Part shown: in pieces, positions 51,168-61,773 of the stretch
Layout: each line of letters starts with the position of its first letter
Position numbering within the stretch: position 1 is the first letter of the stretch
Assembly: GCA_945889625.1 (NCBI GenBank)
Contig: CAMDCE010000016.1
Location: 1 to 64,000, forward strand
Origin: Asaia bogorensis
GTDB taxonomy: Bacteria > Pseudomonadota > Alphaproteobacteria > Reyranellales > Reyranellaceae
Length of the DNA: 64,000 nucleotides
Direction: 5' to 3'
Made by a program: the position numbers and the translations under genes
Notes under the pieces: model-generated
Database searches by the model: none
Told to the model about the DNA's origin: nothing
What the model saw: only the letters and a program-made list of their open reading frames with translations

Positions 51168-52540
51168 CCGGCACCCCCAAGGAAACCTCCAAGCTCGGCC
51201 AGTTCAGCTGGGCGCTGTTCGACTGGGCCAACCAGCCCTTCTTCACCGTCGTCACCACCTTCATTTTCGCGCCCTACTTCGCCAACGTCATGATCGGCGA
51301 TCCGGTGAAAGGCCAGGCCGCCTGGGCCTTCACGCAATCGACCGCGGGCATCATCATCGCCGTGCTGAGCCCTTTCCTCGGCGCCATGGCCGATGCCGGC
51401 GGCCGGCGCAAACCCTATGTCTTCGCCTTCCAGCTCCTGCTGGCGGCGGGCTGCGTCGCCTTGTGGTGGGCCTATCCCCATCGGCCCGACCTCGCCCTGC
51501 CGATCGGCTGCGCGATCATCGTGGCCACCGTCGGCGCGGAAATGTCGATCGTGTTCAACAACGCCCAGCTACCCTTGATCGTGCGGCCCCAGCGCATGGG
51601 CTGGCTGAGCGGCTTCGGTTGGGGATTGGGCTACTGCGGCGGGTTGATCGCGCTCTTCATCGTGCTGGCGTCCAGCATGCCCGCCATGTTCGGGCTCGCC
51701 GCCAACAACGACCGTCCCTTGTTCGGCCTCGATGCGGCCAGCAACGAGCTCGAGCGCCTGACCGGACCGGCATCGGCGCTCTGGCTGGCGCTGTTCGTGC
51801 TGCCGATGTTCCTGTTCACGCCCGACCATGCCGGCGCGGCGCGGCTGCCGCCGTGGCGGGCGGCCAAGCAGGGCGGCACGGCACTGCTCGCCACGCTGCG
51901 CAAGCTTCGCCATCACCGCAACACCCTTACCTTCCTGATCGCCTTCATGCTCTACAACGACGGGCTGGCGGCGATCATCGCCTTCGGCGGCGTCTATGCC
52001 TCGGCGACCTTCGGTTGGAGCACGGTGACGCTCGGCATCTTCGGCATCATCCTGACGGTGTTCGCCATTCCCGGCGCCTTTCTGGGCGGCCGTCTCGACG
52101 ATGCGTTCGGCAGCAAGCGCACGGTGCAGCTCGCCACGGCCGGCGTGATCGTGGCCACTGTCGGTATTGTCGGCGTCACCGCCGACGCAGTGCTGTTTGT
52201 CATTCCCACCGATCCGCTCTCGGCGACACGCGGCCTGTTCGGCTCGGTCCAGGAAAAAGCATTCATGGCCTTCGCCCTGCTGCTGGGCTTCTGCATGGGC
52301 CCGATGCAGGCGGCGAGCCGCACCCTGATCGGCCGGCTGGCGCCGGCGGGCATGAGCGGCGAGTTCTACGGCCTGTTTGCGCTCTCCGGGCGGGCGACCG
52401 CCTGGATGGCGCCGCTCGCCATCGGCGTCATCACGACCGCGACGCAGTCCAATCGGCTGGGCGTGGCGTGCGTGCTGGTCTTCCTGGTGCTAGGTTTTTG
52501 CCTGCTGTGGCGGGTGCGCGAGGAGCGCACCCAGACGTAA
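51164..52540 (+). CDS. MFS transporter, Atg22-like
   Basis: 458 residues with about 12 transmembrane segments and early motif FSWALFDWANQPFFTVVTTFIFAPYF, typical of the vacuole-effluxer (Atg22-like) MFS group. GTG start overlaps the nudB stop (GTGA). Possible exporter of amino acids or other small solutes. Confidence 0.85.
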   Translation: MTGTPKETSKLGQFSWALFDWANQPFFTVVTTFIFAPYFANVMIGDPVKGQAAWAFTQSTAGIIIAVLSPFLGAMADAGGRRKPYVFAFQLLLAAGCVALWWAYPHRPDLALPIGCAIIVATVGAEMSIVFNNAQLPLIVRPQRMGWLSGFGWGLGYCGGLIALFIVLASSMPAMFGLAANNDRPLFGLDAASNELERLTGPASALWLALFVLPMFLFTPDHAGAARLPPWRAAKQGGTALLATLRKLRHHRNTLTFLIAFMLYNDGLAAIIAFGGVYASATFGWSTVTLGIFGIILTVFAIPGAFLGGRLDDAFGSKRTVQLATAGVIVATVGIVGVTADAVLFVIPTDPLSATRGLFGSVQEKAFMAFALLLGFCMGPMQAASRTLIGRLAPAGMSGEFYGLFALSGRATAWMAPLAIGVITTATQSNRLGVACVLVFLVLGFCLLWRVREERTQT

Positions 52541-52551
52541 GGGAGGGCTGC

Positions 52552-52869
52552 ATGATCACCGCCATCGTGAACTTCAAGCTGCCGGCCGGCATCGACGCCA
52601 AGAAGGCCGCCGAACTCTTCAAGACCTCGGCGCCAAAATATCGCGGCATGAAGGGCCTGGTGCGCAAATACTATCTGTTCGACGACGAAAAGCGCATCGG
52701 CGGCGGCGTCTATCTGTGGAAGAGCCGGGCCGATGCCGACTCGGTCTACACACCGCAGTGGAAGGCCTACATTGCCGACCGCTATGGCGCCGCACCCGAC
52801 ATCCGCTATTTCGAGACGGCGGTCGTGGTCGATAACGAGACGGACAAGATTCTGGACGTGGCGGCGTAG
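52552..52869 (+). CDS. Small monooxygenase-like protein (YdhR type)
   Basis: 105 residues; a ferredoxin-like alpha+beta fold (AIVNFKLPAGIDAKKAAELFKTSAPKY; GLVRKYYLFDD; GGVYLWKSRADADSVYTPQW) related to YdhR/ABM-type proteins. Start behind GGGAGGGC. Function unknown. Confidence 0.72.
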   Translation: MITAIVNFKLPAGIDAKKAAELFKTSAPKYRGMKGLVRKYYLFDDEKRIGGGVYLWKSRADADSVYTPQWKAYIADRYGAAPDIRYFETAVVVDNETDKILDVAA

Positions 52870-52875
52870 CAAATT

Positions 52876-53004
52876 GTCGTCCTGAGTCACGCGGGGTAAT
52901 CCCCGAGCTTAAGCGAAGGGCTTAGCAGTAGTTAAATCGAGTCCTTGGCGAGCGTGAGATCCTTCGCTTCGCTCGAGGCGGAGGTTACTCCGCCGCGGAT
53001 GACA
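52876..53004. repeat. GTCGTCCTGAG/GGATGAC palindromic repeat overlapping nth
   Basis: Degenerate GTCATCC-family palindrome; its right end runs into the last codons of nth, which read LSSAAE. Confidence 0.75.
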
Positions 53005-53644
53005 ATGTCGTCTTTCCCTTGAAGGTGCAGAGGTCGTCCACCACGCACTTCGGGCACTCGGGCTTGCGCGCCTTGCAGGTGTAGCGGCCATGCAGGATCA
53101 GCCAGTGATGGGCATGCAGGCGGAACTCCTCGGGCACGCGTTTCAATAGTTTGAGCTCGACCTGCAGCGGGTTCTTGCCCGGCGCCAGGCCGGTGCGGTT
53201 GCCGACCCGGAAGATGTGCGTGTCGACGGCGATGGTCGCCTCACCGAACGCCACGTTCATCACCACATTGGCCGTCTTGCGGCCGACGCCGGGCAGCGCC
53301 TGGAGCTCTTCATGCGTGTGCGGCACCTCGCCACCGTGCCGCTCGATCAGCAGGCGGCTGAGCGCGATGACGTTCTTGGCCTTGGTGCGGAACAGGCCGA
53401 TCGTCTTGATGTAGCCGATCAGCTTCTTCTCGCCGAGCGCCAGCATCTGGGCGGGCGTCTTGATTTTCTCGAACAGCGGCGTGGTGGCGCGGTTGACGCC
53501 CACGTCGGTGGCCTGCGCCGACAGCACGACGGCCACCAGCAAATGATAGACGTTGTCGTATTCCAGCTCGGTCTTGGGCTCGGGCATCGCCTTGCGCAGA
53601 CGGGCGAAGAACTCGGGAATATCCGCTGGTTTCATCAGGGCCAT
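52985..53644 (-). CDS. nth: Endonuclease III
   Basis: 219 residues. Helix-hairpin-helix LPGVGRKTANVV with the catalytic Lys in the HhH, catalytic Asp in VDTHIFRV, and the 4Fe-4S cysteines C-x6-C-x2-C-x5-C (CKARKPECPKCVVDDLC). Removes oxidised pyrimidines. The last six residues are encoded by a repeat. Confidence 0.95.
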   Translation of the reverse strand: MALMKPADIPEFFARLRKAMPEPKTELEYDNVYHLLVAVVLSAQATDVGVNRATTPLFEKIKTPAQMLALGEKKLIGYIKTIGLFRTKAKNVIALSRLLIERHGGEVPHTHEELQALPGVGRKTANVVMNVAFGEATIAVDTHIFRVGNRTGLAPGKNPLQVELKLLKRVPEEFRLHAHHWLILHGRYTCKARKPECPKCVVDDLCTFKGKTTLSSAAE

Positions 53645-53678
53645 GGCAAGACGCTAACCGAACCCCTAAATTGACGCC

Positions 53679-54173
53679 ATGGTCGACGCCCGTCCCGCGG
53701 TTCATTTCGCGACCTCGCTCAGCCCGCACCGCAGCCTGTCGCCGGAAGGCTTCAAGTGGCTGCTGCGCGGCGCCGTGGCTGCCAATCTGCTGATCGGCGT
53801 GCCGATGCTCGTCATCGGCGCCTGGCCGGTGCTGGGCTTCATGGGGCTCGACGTCCTTTTGCTGTGGTGGTTGTTCAAGCGCAGCTACCTCGACGCCAAG
53901 CGCAGCGAAACCCTGCTGCTGACCGACCGCGAGCTGATCGTCGATCGCCGCGCGCCCGACGGCGAGCGCGAGGAGCACCGGCTCGACGTCTACTGGCTGC
54001 GGGTCGAGCTGGCACCGGAGGCCGAGCGCCTGGTCGTGGTGTCGCGTGGCAACCGAGTGGTGATCGGCCGCTTCCTCTCACCCGGCGAGCGCGCCGAGGT
54101 GGCCGAGCAGCTCAAGGTGGCGCTCGCCAATATGCGCGCGCCGCAATACGAGCACGATTGGGACGAAGCCTAA
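53679..54173 (+). CDS. DUF2244 integral membrane protein
   Basis: 164 residues. SLSPEGFKWLLRGAVAANLLIG and PVLGFMGLDVLLLWWLFKRSYLDAKRSETLLLTDREL with two helices near the N-terminus; C-terminal soluble part ends NMRAPQYEHDWDEA. Typical DUF2244, often next to nth in alphaproteobacteria. Unknown function. Divergent from nth. Confidence 0.88.
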   Translation: MVDARPAVHFATSLSPHRSLSPEGFKWLLRGAVAANLLIGVPMLVIGAWPVLGFMGLDVLLLWWLFKRSYLDAKRSETLLLTDRELIVDRRAPDGEREEHRLDVYWLRVELAPEAERLVVVSRGNRVVIGRFLSPGERAEVAEQLKVALANMRAPQYEHDWDEA

Positions 54174-54330
54174 AGCGTGATGACTTTGGCATTTCGCGTC
54201 GGCCCAGCAGCGCGCCAATGGCTCTTCGAGCCATTGCGCGGACTCGCAGCTTTGGCGCGATGGTTGGCCATCGCGCCTGAGCGGCGTCCGTGCCGGGCCG
54301 ACGCGTGAGTCAACTGAAAGTCATCACGCT
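54174..54330. repeat. Mosaic palindromic element AGCGTGATGACTTTGGC, long form
   Basis: 157 bases; reverse complement of the element at 30539-30662 with a 33-base extra hairpin (CAATGGCTC-GAA-GAGCCATTG) inserted. Bounded by AGCGTGATGACTTT and AAAGTCATCACGCT. It sits exactly between the DUF2244 stop and the dapB stop. Confidence 0.92.
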
Positions 54331-55128
54331 CTAGAGGCCCAGCACGTCCTTCATGCCGTAGAGGCCGGGCTTCTTGCCCTCCAGCCATTTGGCGGCGGCG
54401 ACCGCGCCGGCGGCGTAGTTTTCGCGGCTGAAAGCGCGATGGGTGAGTTCCAGCCGCTCGCCGCCAGCGGCGAACATCACCGTGTGCACGCCCACTTCCT
54501 CGCCGCCGCGCAGGGCTGCGAAGCCGATCTCGCCGGTCGGACGGGCACCGGTATGGCCGTCGCGGCTGCGGCGCCAGACCTTCTCGAGCTCGACCTTGCG
54601 GCCCGCCGCGGCCGAATGGCCGAGCGCCAAGGCGGTCCCTGAGGGCGCGTCGATCTTGTGGCGATGATGCATCTCGAAAATCTCGATGTCGTAGCTCGGA
54701 TCGAGCATGGCGGCGGCCTTTTCGACCAGCGCCATCAGGAGGTTGACGCCAGGCGACATGTTGGCCGCCCACATGATCGGCACCCTCTTGGCGGCCTCAT
54801 GAATGGCGGCGGCTTGCTCGGGGCTGAGCCCGGTGGTGCCGATCACCATGGCGACGCCCTTGTCGGCGGCGATCCCGGCATGCGCCACGGTGGCGGCCGG
54901 CACGGTGAAGTCGATCACGACATTGGACGCGCCGATGGCGGCGTCGCTGTCGCTCACGATCTTGATGCCTTTCGCGCCAACGCCCGCGACTTCTCCGGCG
55001 TCGCGGCCGAGCGCGTTGCTGGACGGGCCCTCGATGGCGCCGGCCAGGGTGCATCCTTCGGTGCTGGCGATCCGCCGGATGAGCGTCTGGCCCATGCGCC
55101 CGGCGGCGCCGGCAATGGCGATCTTCAT
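54331..55128 (-). CDS. dapB: 4-hydroxy-tetrahydrodipicolinate reductase
   Basis: 265 residues. N-terminal GAAGRMGQTLIRRI (Rossmann), VVIDFTVPAATV, and catalytic EMHHRHKIDAPSGTAL. Second step of the diaminopimelate pathway. It ends on the repeat boundary. Confidence 0.95.
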   Translation of the reverse strand: MKIAIAGAAGRMGQTLIRRIASTEGCTLAGAIEGPSSNALGRDAGEVAGVGAKGIKIVSDSDAAIGASNVVIDFTVPAATVAHAGIAADKGVAMVIGTTGLSPEQAAAIHEAAKRVPIMWAANMSPGVNLLMALVEKAAAMLDPSYDIEIFEMHHRHKIDAPSGTALALGHSAAAGRKVELEKVWRRSRDGHTGARPTGEIGFAALRGGEEVGVHTVMFAAGGERLELTHRAFSRENYAAGAVAAAKWLEGKKPGLYGMKDVLGL

Positions 55129-55182
55129 GTATGGTCCTGTCGGTTTTGTCGGCTGACAATAACCTACAAGGCGGAGATAGGC

Positions 55183-55455
55183 ATGCTGTTCATGGTGGTC
55201 GAAAAGTTCCGCAATCAGGACGGCAAGGCCGTCTATCGCAAGCTGCGGGATTCGGGCCGCGCGCTGCCCGACGGGCTGAAGTTCGTTTCGAGCTACGTGG
55301 CGGCCGATCTCGGCCGCTGCTTCCAGCTCATGGAGACCGACGACATCACGCTGTTTCAGCGCTGGATCGCCGACTGGCAGGAGGTCGTGGAATTCGAAGT
55401 CGTGGCCGTGGTCGAAGGCAAGACCACGCGCGAGGCGCTGGCACCGCTGCTCTAG
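55183..55455 (+). CDS. DUF3303-family small protein
   Basis: 90 residues: MLFMVVEKFRNQDGKAVYRK, GLKFVSSYVAADLGRCFQLMETDD and LFQRWIADWQEVVEFEVVAVV. The family has no assigned function. Divergent from dapB. Confidence 0.82.
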   Translation: MLFMVVEKFRNQDGKAVYRKLRDSGRALPDGLKFVSSYVAADLGRCFQLMETDDITLFQRWIADWQEVVEFEVVAVVEGKTTREALAPLL

Positions 55456-55467
55456 CCGGCGCCCAAT

Positions 55468-56058
55468 TCACGCTCGGCGGCGGTGACAGCCCACGACATG
55501 GTCGTCGACCAGGCCCGAGGCCTGCATGAAGGCGTAGCAGATGGTCGAGCCCACGAACTTGAAGCCTTCCTTCTTGAGCGCTTTGGCGAGCGCGTCGCTG
55601 GCCGGCGTGCGCGCCGGCACGTCCTTCAGCGTCTTCGGCCGGATGTGCGGTGCGTCGCCGACGATCCGGCGCAGCCAGCGATAGAATGAGCCTTCGCGCT
55701 CGACCAGCGCCAGAAAGGCTTTGGCATTGCTGACGCTGGCGTCGATCTTGCCGCGGTGGCGGATGATGCCGGGATCGGCCAGCAGTTTCTTCAGCTTGGC
55801 CGGCGTATAGCGCGCGATCTTCGCCGGCTCGAAGCCGTCATAGACCTTGCGGTAGTGCTCGCGCTTGCGCAGGACCGTGATCCAGGAAAGACCGGCCTGG
55901 CAGCCTTCGAGTGTCAGCAGCTCGAACAGCGATTTGTCGTCCTTGAGCGGCCGCCCCCATTCCCTGTCGTGATATTTTTCGTACAGCGGATCGGCGCTCG
56001 CCCAACCGCAACGCCTCTTGCCGTCCGTGCCGGCGGCCGTGTCCTGTCGTGGAGCCAT
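55468..56058 (-). CDS. tag: DNA-3-methyladenine glycosylase I
   Basis: 196 residues. RRCGWASADPLYEKYHDREWG with the zinc Cys, FELLTLEGCQAGLSWITVLRKRE, and C-terminal GCHRRRA (zinc ligand region). Removes 3-methyladenine. Confidence 0.95.
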   Translation of the reverse strand: MAPRQDTAAGTDGKRRCGWASADPLYEKYHDREWGRPLKDDKSLFELLTLEGCQAGLSWITVLRKREHYRKVYDGFEPAKIARYTPAKLKKLLADPGIIRHRGKIDASVSNAKAFLALVEREGSFYRWLRRIVGDAPHIRPKTLKDVPARTPASDALAKALKKEGFKFVGSTICYAFMQASGLVDDHVVGCHRRRA

Positions 56059-56119
56059 GCGCGGACCCTACCCAAGCACGCCGCTTGCCGCCACACTCGC
56101 GCAAACGGAGGGAACACCA

Positions 56120-56839
56120 ATGGGCAAGGATCTCAGCGACCTCAAGGTCTGCATCTTCGACGTGTTCGGCACGGTCGTGGATTGGCGCGGCAGCCTGATC
56201 GAGGACCTGCCCAAGCTCGGCAAGAAATATGGGCTCGACACCGACTGGACGAGCTTCGCCGACGACTGGCGCGGCCTCTATCAGCCGCAAATGGCGCGCG
56301 TGCGCAAGAAGGAGCTGCCGTGGACCCGCATCGACGACCTCCACAAGGAGGCCTTCGAGATGCTCCTGAAGAAGCGCGGGTTGAAGCATCCCGGCGAGCA
56401 GGGCTCATGGGAATTCACGCACCTCTGGCACAAGCTGCGGCCCTGGCCCGATTCGAACGAAGGCATCGGCCTGATGAAGAAGAAGTATGTCGTGGCGACG
56501 CTCAGCAACGGTAACGTCGCGCTCCTGATCAACATGGCCAAGCACAGCGGCATTCCGTGGGACCACTGCTTCTCGGGCGAGACCTTCCACCACTACAAGC
56601 CCGACCCCGAATCCTATCTCGGTGTGGTCGACTCCATGTACCTCAAGCCGCATCAGGTGATGCTGGTGGCGGCGCACAACGGTGACCTGAAAGCGGCGCA
56701 GAAATGCGGCCTGTCGACCGGCTTCGTACACCGGCCCGGGGAACACGGCCCCGGCCAGAAGACCGACCTCAAGGCCGACGGCGATTGGGACGCCGTCGGC
56801 AATTCGATCATCGAGGTCGCCAAAAAGATCGGCTGCTGA
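56120..56839 (+). CDS. Haloacid dehalogenase, type II
   Basis: 239 residues of the HAD superfamily: motif I IFDVFGTVVDWR with nucleophile Asp, motif II LSNGN, and Lys/Asp in HHYKPDPESY. It resembles 2-haloacid dehalogenases, but the true substrate is uncertain. ATG at 56120 follows GGAGGGAAC. Confidence 0.85.
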   Translation: MGKDLSDLKVCIFDVFGTVVDWRGSLIEDLPKLGKKYGLDTDWTSFADDWRGLYQPQMARVRKKELPWTRIDDLHKEAFEMLLKKRGLKHPGEQGSWEFTHLWHKLRPWPDSNEGIGLMKKKYVVATLSNGNVALLINMAKHSGIPWDHCFSGETFHHYKPDPESYLGVVDSMYLKPHQVMLVAAHNGDLKAAQKCGLSTGFVHRPGEHGPGQKTDLKADGDWDAVGNSIIEVAKKIGC

Positions 56840-56852
56840 TGTCGCGAGCGGG

Positions 56853-57977
56853 CTAGTCGCCGCCGAACATTTCCTTCACTTTGCTGAAGAAGCCCTCTGA
56901 TTCGGGGCTGGTCTTGCCGGCGGTCTCGAACTCCTTGAGGAGTTCCTTCTGCTTGGACGTGAGGTTGGTCGGCGTCTCGACCGTGATCTCGATATACATG
57001 TCGCCGCGCTGGGAAGAGCGCACGATCGGCATGCCCTTGGCCCTCAGACGGAACTGGTGGCCGCCCTGGGCGCCGGCCGGGATGTTGATGCGCGCCATCT
57101 TGCCGTCGAGCGTCGGCACTTCGATGCTGCCGCCCAGCGTCGCCTGCACCATGGAGATCGGCACGCGGCAATGGACGTCGGAGCCCTCGCGCTCGAACAG
57201 CTGGTGCCGGCGCACCGACAGGAACACGTAGAGGTCGCCCGCCGGGCCGCCGCGCGTGCCGGCTTCACCCTCCCCGGTGAGGCGGATGCGCGTGCCGTCC
57301 TCGACGCCGGAGGGGATGTTGACCTTGAGCGTCTTGTCGCGCCGCACGCGGCCCTGGCCGGCGCAGCCGCGGCACGGCTTGTCGATCACCTGGCCGGCGC
57401 CTTGGCAGGCGGGACAGGCCCGCTCGACGGTGAAAAAGCCCTGCTGAGCGCGCAGCCGGCCGCGGCCGTGGCAGGTTGGGCACTGCTGCGGCTTGGAGCC
57501 GGCCTCCGCGCCGCTGCCGTGGCAGGGCTCGCAGGCCACTGAACTCGGCACCCGCACCGTGGCTTCGGTGCCGGAATAGGCCTGCTCCAGCGTGATTTCC
57601 AGATTGAAGCGAAGGTCCTGGCCCCGCGTGTCGGCCCGGCCGCCGCCGCGCCCGCGCTGGCCGCCGAACATATCTTCGAAGATTTCGCCGAACACCGAGC
57701 CGAAATCGAAACCCTGGCCGTGGAAGCCGCCCGGGCCATTGGGGCCCGCGCCGCCTTCGAAGGCGGCCGGTCCGTAACGGTCGTAGGCCGCGCGCTTCTC
57801 GGGATCCTTCAGGATGTCGTAGGCGTGATTGAGGTCCTTGAACCGCTTCTCGGCGTCCTTGTTGCCGTGGTTGCGGTCAGGATGGTGTTCCATGGCGAGC
57901 TTGCGGAACGCCTTCTTGATGTCGTCAGGGCTGGCTGTGCGCTCGCACCCGAGCAGCTCGTAAAAGTCTTGCGCCAT
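56853..57977 (-). CDS. dnaJ: Chaperone protein DnaJ
   Basis: 374 residues. J domain with HPD (EHHPDRNHG), G/F-rich linker, four CxxCxGxG-type zinc repeats ([32 protein letters not shown]) and C-terminal substrate domain. Follows dnaK on the same strand. Confidence 0.97.
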   Translation of the reverse strand: MAQDFYELLGCERTASPDDIKKAFRKLAMEHHPDRNHGNKDAEKRFKDLNHAYDILKDPEKRAAYDRYGPAAFEGGAGPNGPGGFHGQGFDFGSVFGEIFEDMFGGQRGRGGGRADTRGQDLRFNLEITLEQAYSGTEATVRVPSSVACEPCHGSGAEAGSKPQQCPTCHGRGRLRAQQGFFTVERACPACQGAGQVIDKPCRGCAGQGRVRRDKTLKVNIPSGVEDGTRIRLTGEGEAGTRGGPAGDLYVFLSVRRHQLFEREGSDVHCRVPISMVQATLGGSIEVPTLDGKMARINIPAGAQGGHQFRLRAKGMPIVRSSQRGDMYIEITVETPTNLTSKQKELLKEFETAGKTSPESEGFFSKVKEMFGGD

Positions 57978-58013
57978 GACGCGTTACGCAGCCCCCGCCT
58001 GGTCTCACAATAG

Positions 58014-58042
58014 CCGACCTCCCGTACGTGACGGGAGGTCGG
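58014..58042. repeat. dnaK-dnaJ intercistronic hairpin
   Basis: CCGACCTCCCGT and ACGGGAGGTCGG with a five-base loop. No T-run on either side, so it may stabilise or partially terminate the mRNA between dnaK and dnaJ. Confidence 0.7.
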
Positions 58043-58066
58043 TCGCTGTCGTTCTTGCCGCCCGGG

Positions 58067-60016
<1,950 letters not shown>

Positions 60017-60112
60017 GATTTACTCTCTCGCTAGGCGGATCGGTCCAGCCCCAAAGGCGCCAGCTCGATCCCCATTGGTTACCTGCCGGAAAACCCGGAT
60101 CAGGACAGGGGC

Positions 60113-60140
60113 TATATAGGTCCTATAAGGCCGCCTGCAA
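60113..60140 (-). promoter_or_regulatory. Candidate dnaK promoter
   Basis: Read on the minus strand: TTGCAG, 16-base spacer, TATATA, about 97 bases before the dnaK ATG. The -10 context CCTATATAG also resembles the alphaproteobacterial RpoH form CYTATNT, so it may be heat-shock controlled. No CIRCE element found. Confidence 0.45.
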
Positions 60141-60231
60141 TGGTCCAGCCGCATTGGGACCGCGAAAATCACGCGACCGGATATCACACCGGATAGGACA
60201 TGGGGTCGGCGGCGCCTAGAATCGACCTCTA

Positions 60232-61089
60232 ATGATCGTTTCGGCCTCCTATCGGACGGATATTCCGGCCTTCTACGGCCCCTGGTTCCTCGAGCGGCTG
60301 AAGGCCGGGTCTGCCGTAGTGGCCAATCCCTATGGCGGCCCGCCCGGCCGGGTGTCGCTGGCTCCCGGCGAAGTCGAGGGCATCGTGTTCTGGACCAAGA
60401 ATGCCGGTCCCTTCCTGGAGGGGTTTCAGGCTGTCCGGACGATGGGCCTGCCGTTCGTCGTCCAGGTCTCGATCACTGGCCTGCCGCGGTCCGTGGAGCG
60501 GTCGGTGCCGGCGGCCGACCAGGCAGTGGCCCACGTTCGGGCGCTGCGCGACCGTTTCGGCCGGCGCGCCGTGGTTTGGCGCTTCGATCCGATCGTGATC
60601 TCCGAGGCGACACCGCTCGAGGAACGTCGTGCAGTCTTTGCCGCGCTTGCCGGCGAGCTCCGCGGCGCAGTCGACGAGGTCGTGGTTTCCTTCCTGCAGC
60701 CCTACGCCAAGGTGCGGCGCAACATGGCCGAGGTGACGTGGTGCGATCCTGCGCCCGATGAAAAGCGCGCCCTGCTGTGTGACCTCTCAGCCGTCGCGGC
60801 CGATCACGGCATGAAGCTCACGCTCTGCACCCAACCCGAGCTGGTCGACGAGCAAGCAGGCCGCGGTGCGGCGCGCTGCATCGATGCCGGACGGCTGGGC
60901 GACATTGCCGGCCATGCCATCGCCGCGCGCACAAAGGGCAACCGGCCGGGCTGCCTCTGCGCGGAGAGCCGCGACATCGGCGCCTACGACACCTGCCCCA
61001 TGGGCTGCAGCTATTGCTACGCGGTGCGCGATCGCGCCAGAGCGCAACGCGGGCTGGCGGCGCACGACCCTTCGAACGACCGGCTTTAG
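60232..61089 (+). CDS. DUF1848-family protein, possible Fe-S enzyme
   Basis: 285 residues. N-terminal SASYRTDIPAFYGPWFLERLKAG and VFWTKNAGPFLEGF are DUF1848 hallmarks; a cysteine cluster CLCAESRDIGAYDTCPMGCSYCYA near the C-terminus resembles a metal or Fe-S site. Sits divergent from dnaK and overlaps the grpE stop by 4 bases. Confidence 0.85.
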   Translation: MIVSASYRTDIPAFYGPWFLERLKAGSAVVANPYGGPPGRVSLAPGEVEGIVFWTKNAGPFLEGFQAVRTMGLPFVVQVSITGLPRSVERSVPAADQAVAHVRALRDRFGRRAVVWRFDPIVISEATPLEERRAVFAALAGELRGAVDEVVVSFLQPYAKVRRNMAEVTWCDPAPDEKRALLCDLSAVAADHGMKLTLCTQPELVDEQAGRGAARCIDAGRLGDIAGHAIAARTKGNRPGCLCAESRDIGAYDTCPMGCSYCYAVRDRARAQRGLAAHDPSNDRL

Positions 61090-61682
61090 GTTTCGTCGTT
61101 GGCTGGTTGATTCGGAGCTGGCCGGCCTGGCGCCGGCCCGCCCCTGGACACCGCGACCATGGCCGCGCGCAGCAGGCGGCCGGCGATCAGGTAACCGGGG
61201 ACCAGCTCCTGCACTACCGTGCCGACCGGCACCGAGGGGTCCTCGACTTCCATCACCGCTTGGTGGAATTCAGCGTTGAACGGCTTGCCGAGCGAGTCGA
61301 TACGGGTGACGCCATGGCGCTCCAGCACCGACTGCAGCTCGCGCTGGGTGGCCTGCACTCCCACGACGACGTTGCGCAGTGCCGGATCGAGCGAGTCGAG
61401 ATCCTCCGGTAGCGCCGACATGGCACGGCCGAGATTGTCGGCGACCGACAGCACGTCCTTGGCGAAGCGCTCGATGCCGAACCTGCGTTCGCGCTCGACA
61501 TCCTGCTGGGCGCGGCGGCGCACGTTCTGCGCCTCGGCGGCGGCACGCAGATGCTTGTCCTGCAGCTCGGCGTTCTCGAACTGCAGTCGCTCGACGAGAC
61601 GCTGCAGCTCCTCGAGGCTCGGTTCGGCGCCCTCGACCGGCATCTCAGCCGGGGCGTCGCCCGCGGTTGGATCGCTGGCCAT
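61086..61682 (-). CDS. grpE: Nucleotide exchange factor GrpE
   Basis: 198 residues. Coiled-coil N-terminus (LQRLVERLQFENAELQDKHLRAAAEAQNVRRR) and C-terminal KPFNAEFHQAVMEVEDPSVPVGTVVQELVPGYLIAGRLLRAAMVAV. DnaK partner. Confidence 0.96.
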   Translation of the reverse strand: MASDPTAGDAPAEMPVEGAEPSLEELQRLVERLQFENAELQDKHLRAAAEAQNVRRRAQQDVERERRFGIERFAKDVLSVADNLGRAMSALPEDLDSLDPALRNVVVGVQATQRELQSVLERHGVTRIDSLGKPFNAEFHQAVMEVEDPSVPVGTVVQELVPGYLIAGRLLRAAMVAVSRGGPAPGRPAPNQPANDET

Positions 61683-61773
61683 GGTTTGTCCCTGGTTGCG
61701 GTTGTCTCTTTTGGGCGGCCTTCACTTAGGGATGGCAGCGCTCCGGGTCAACCGCCCCCGAGCGTCGGTTGTG

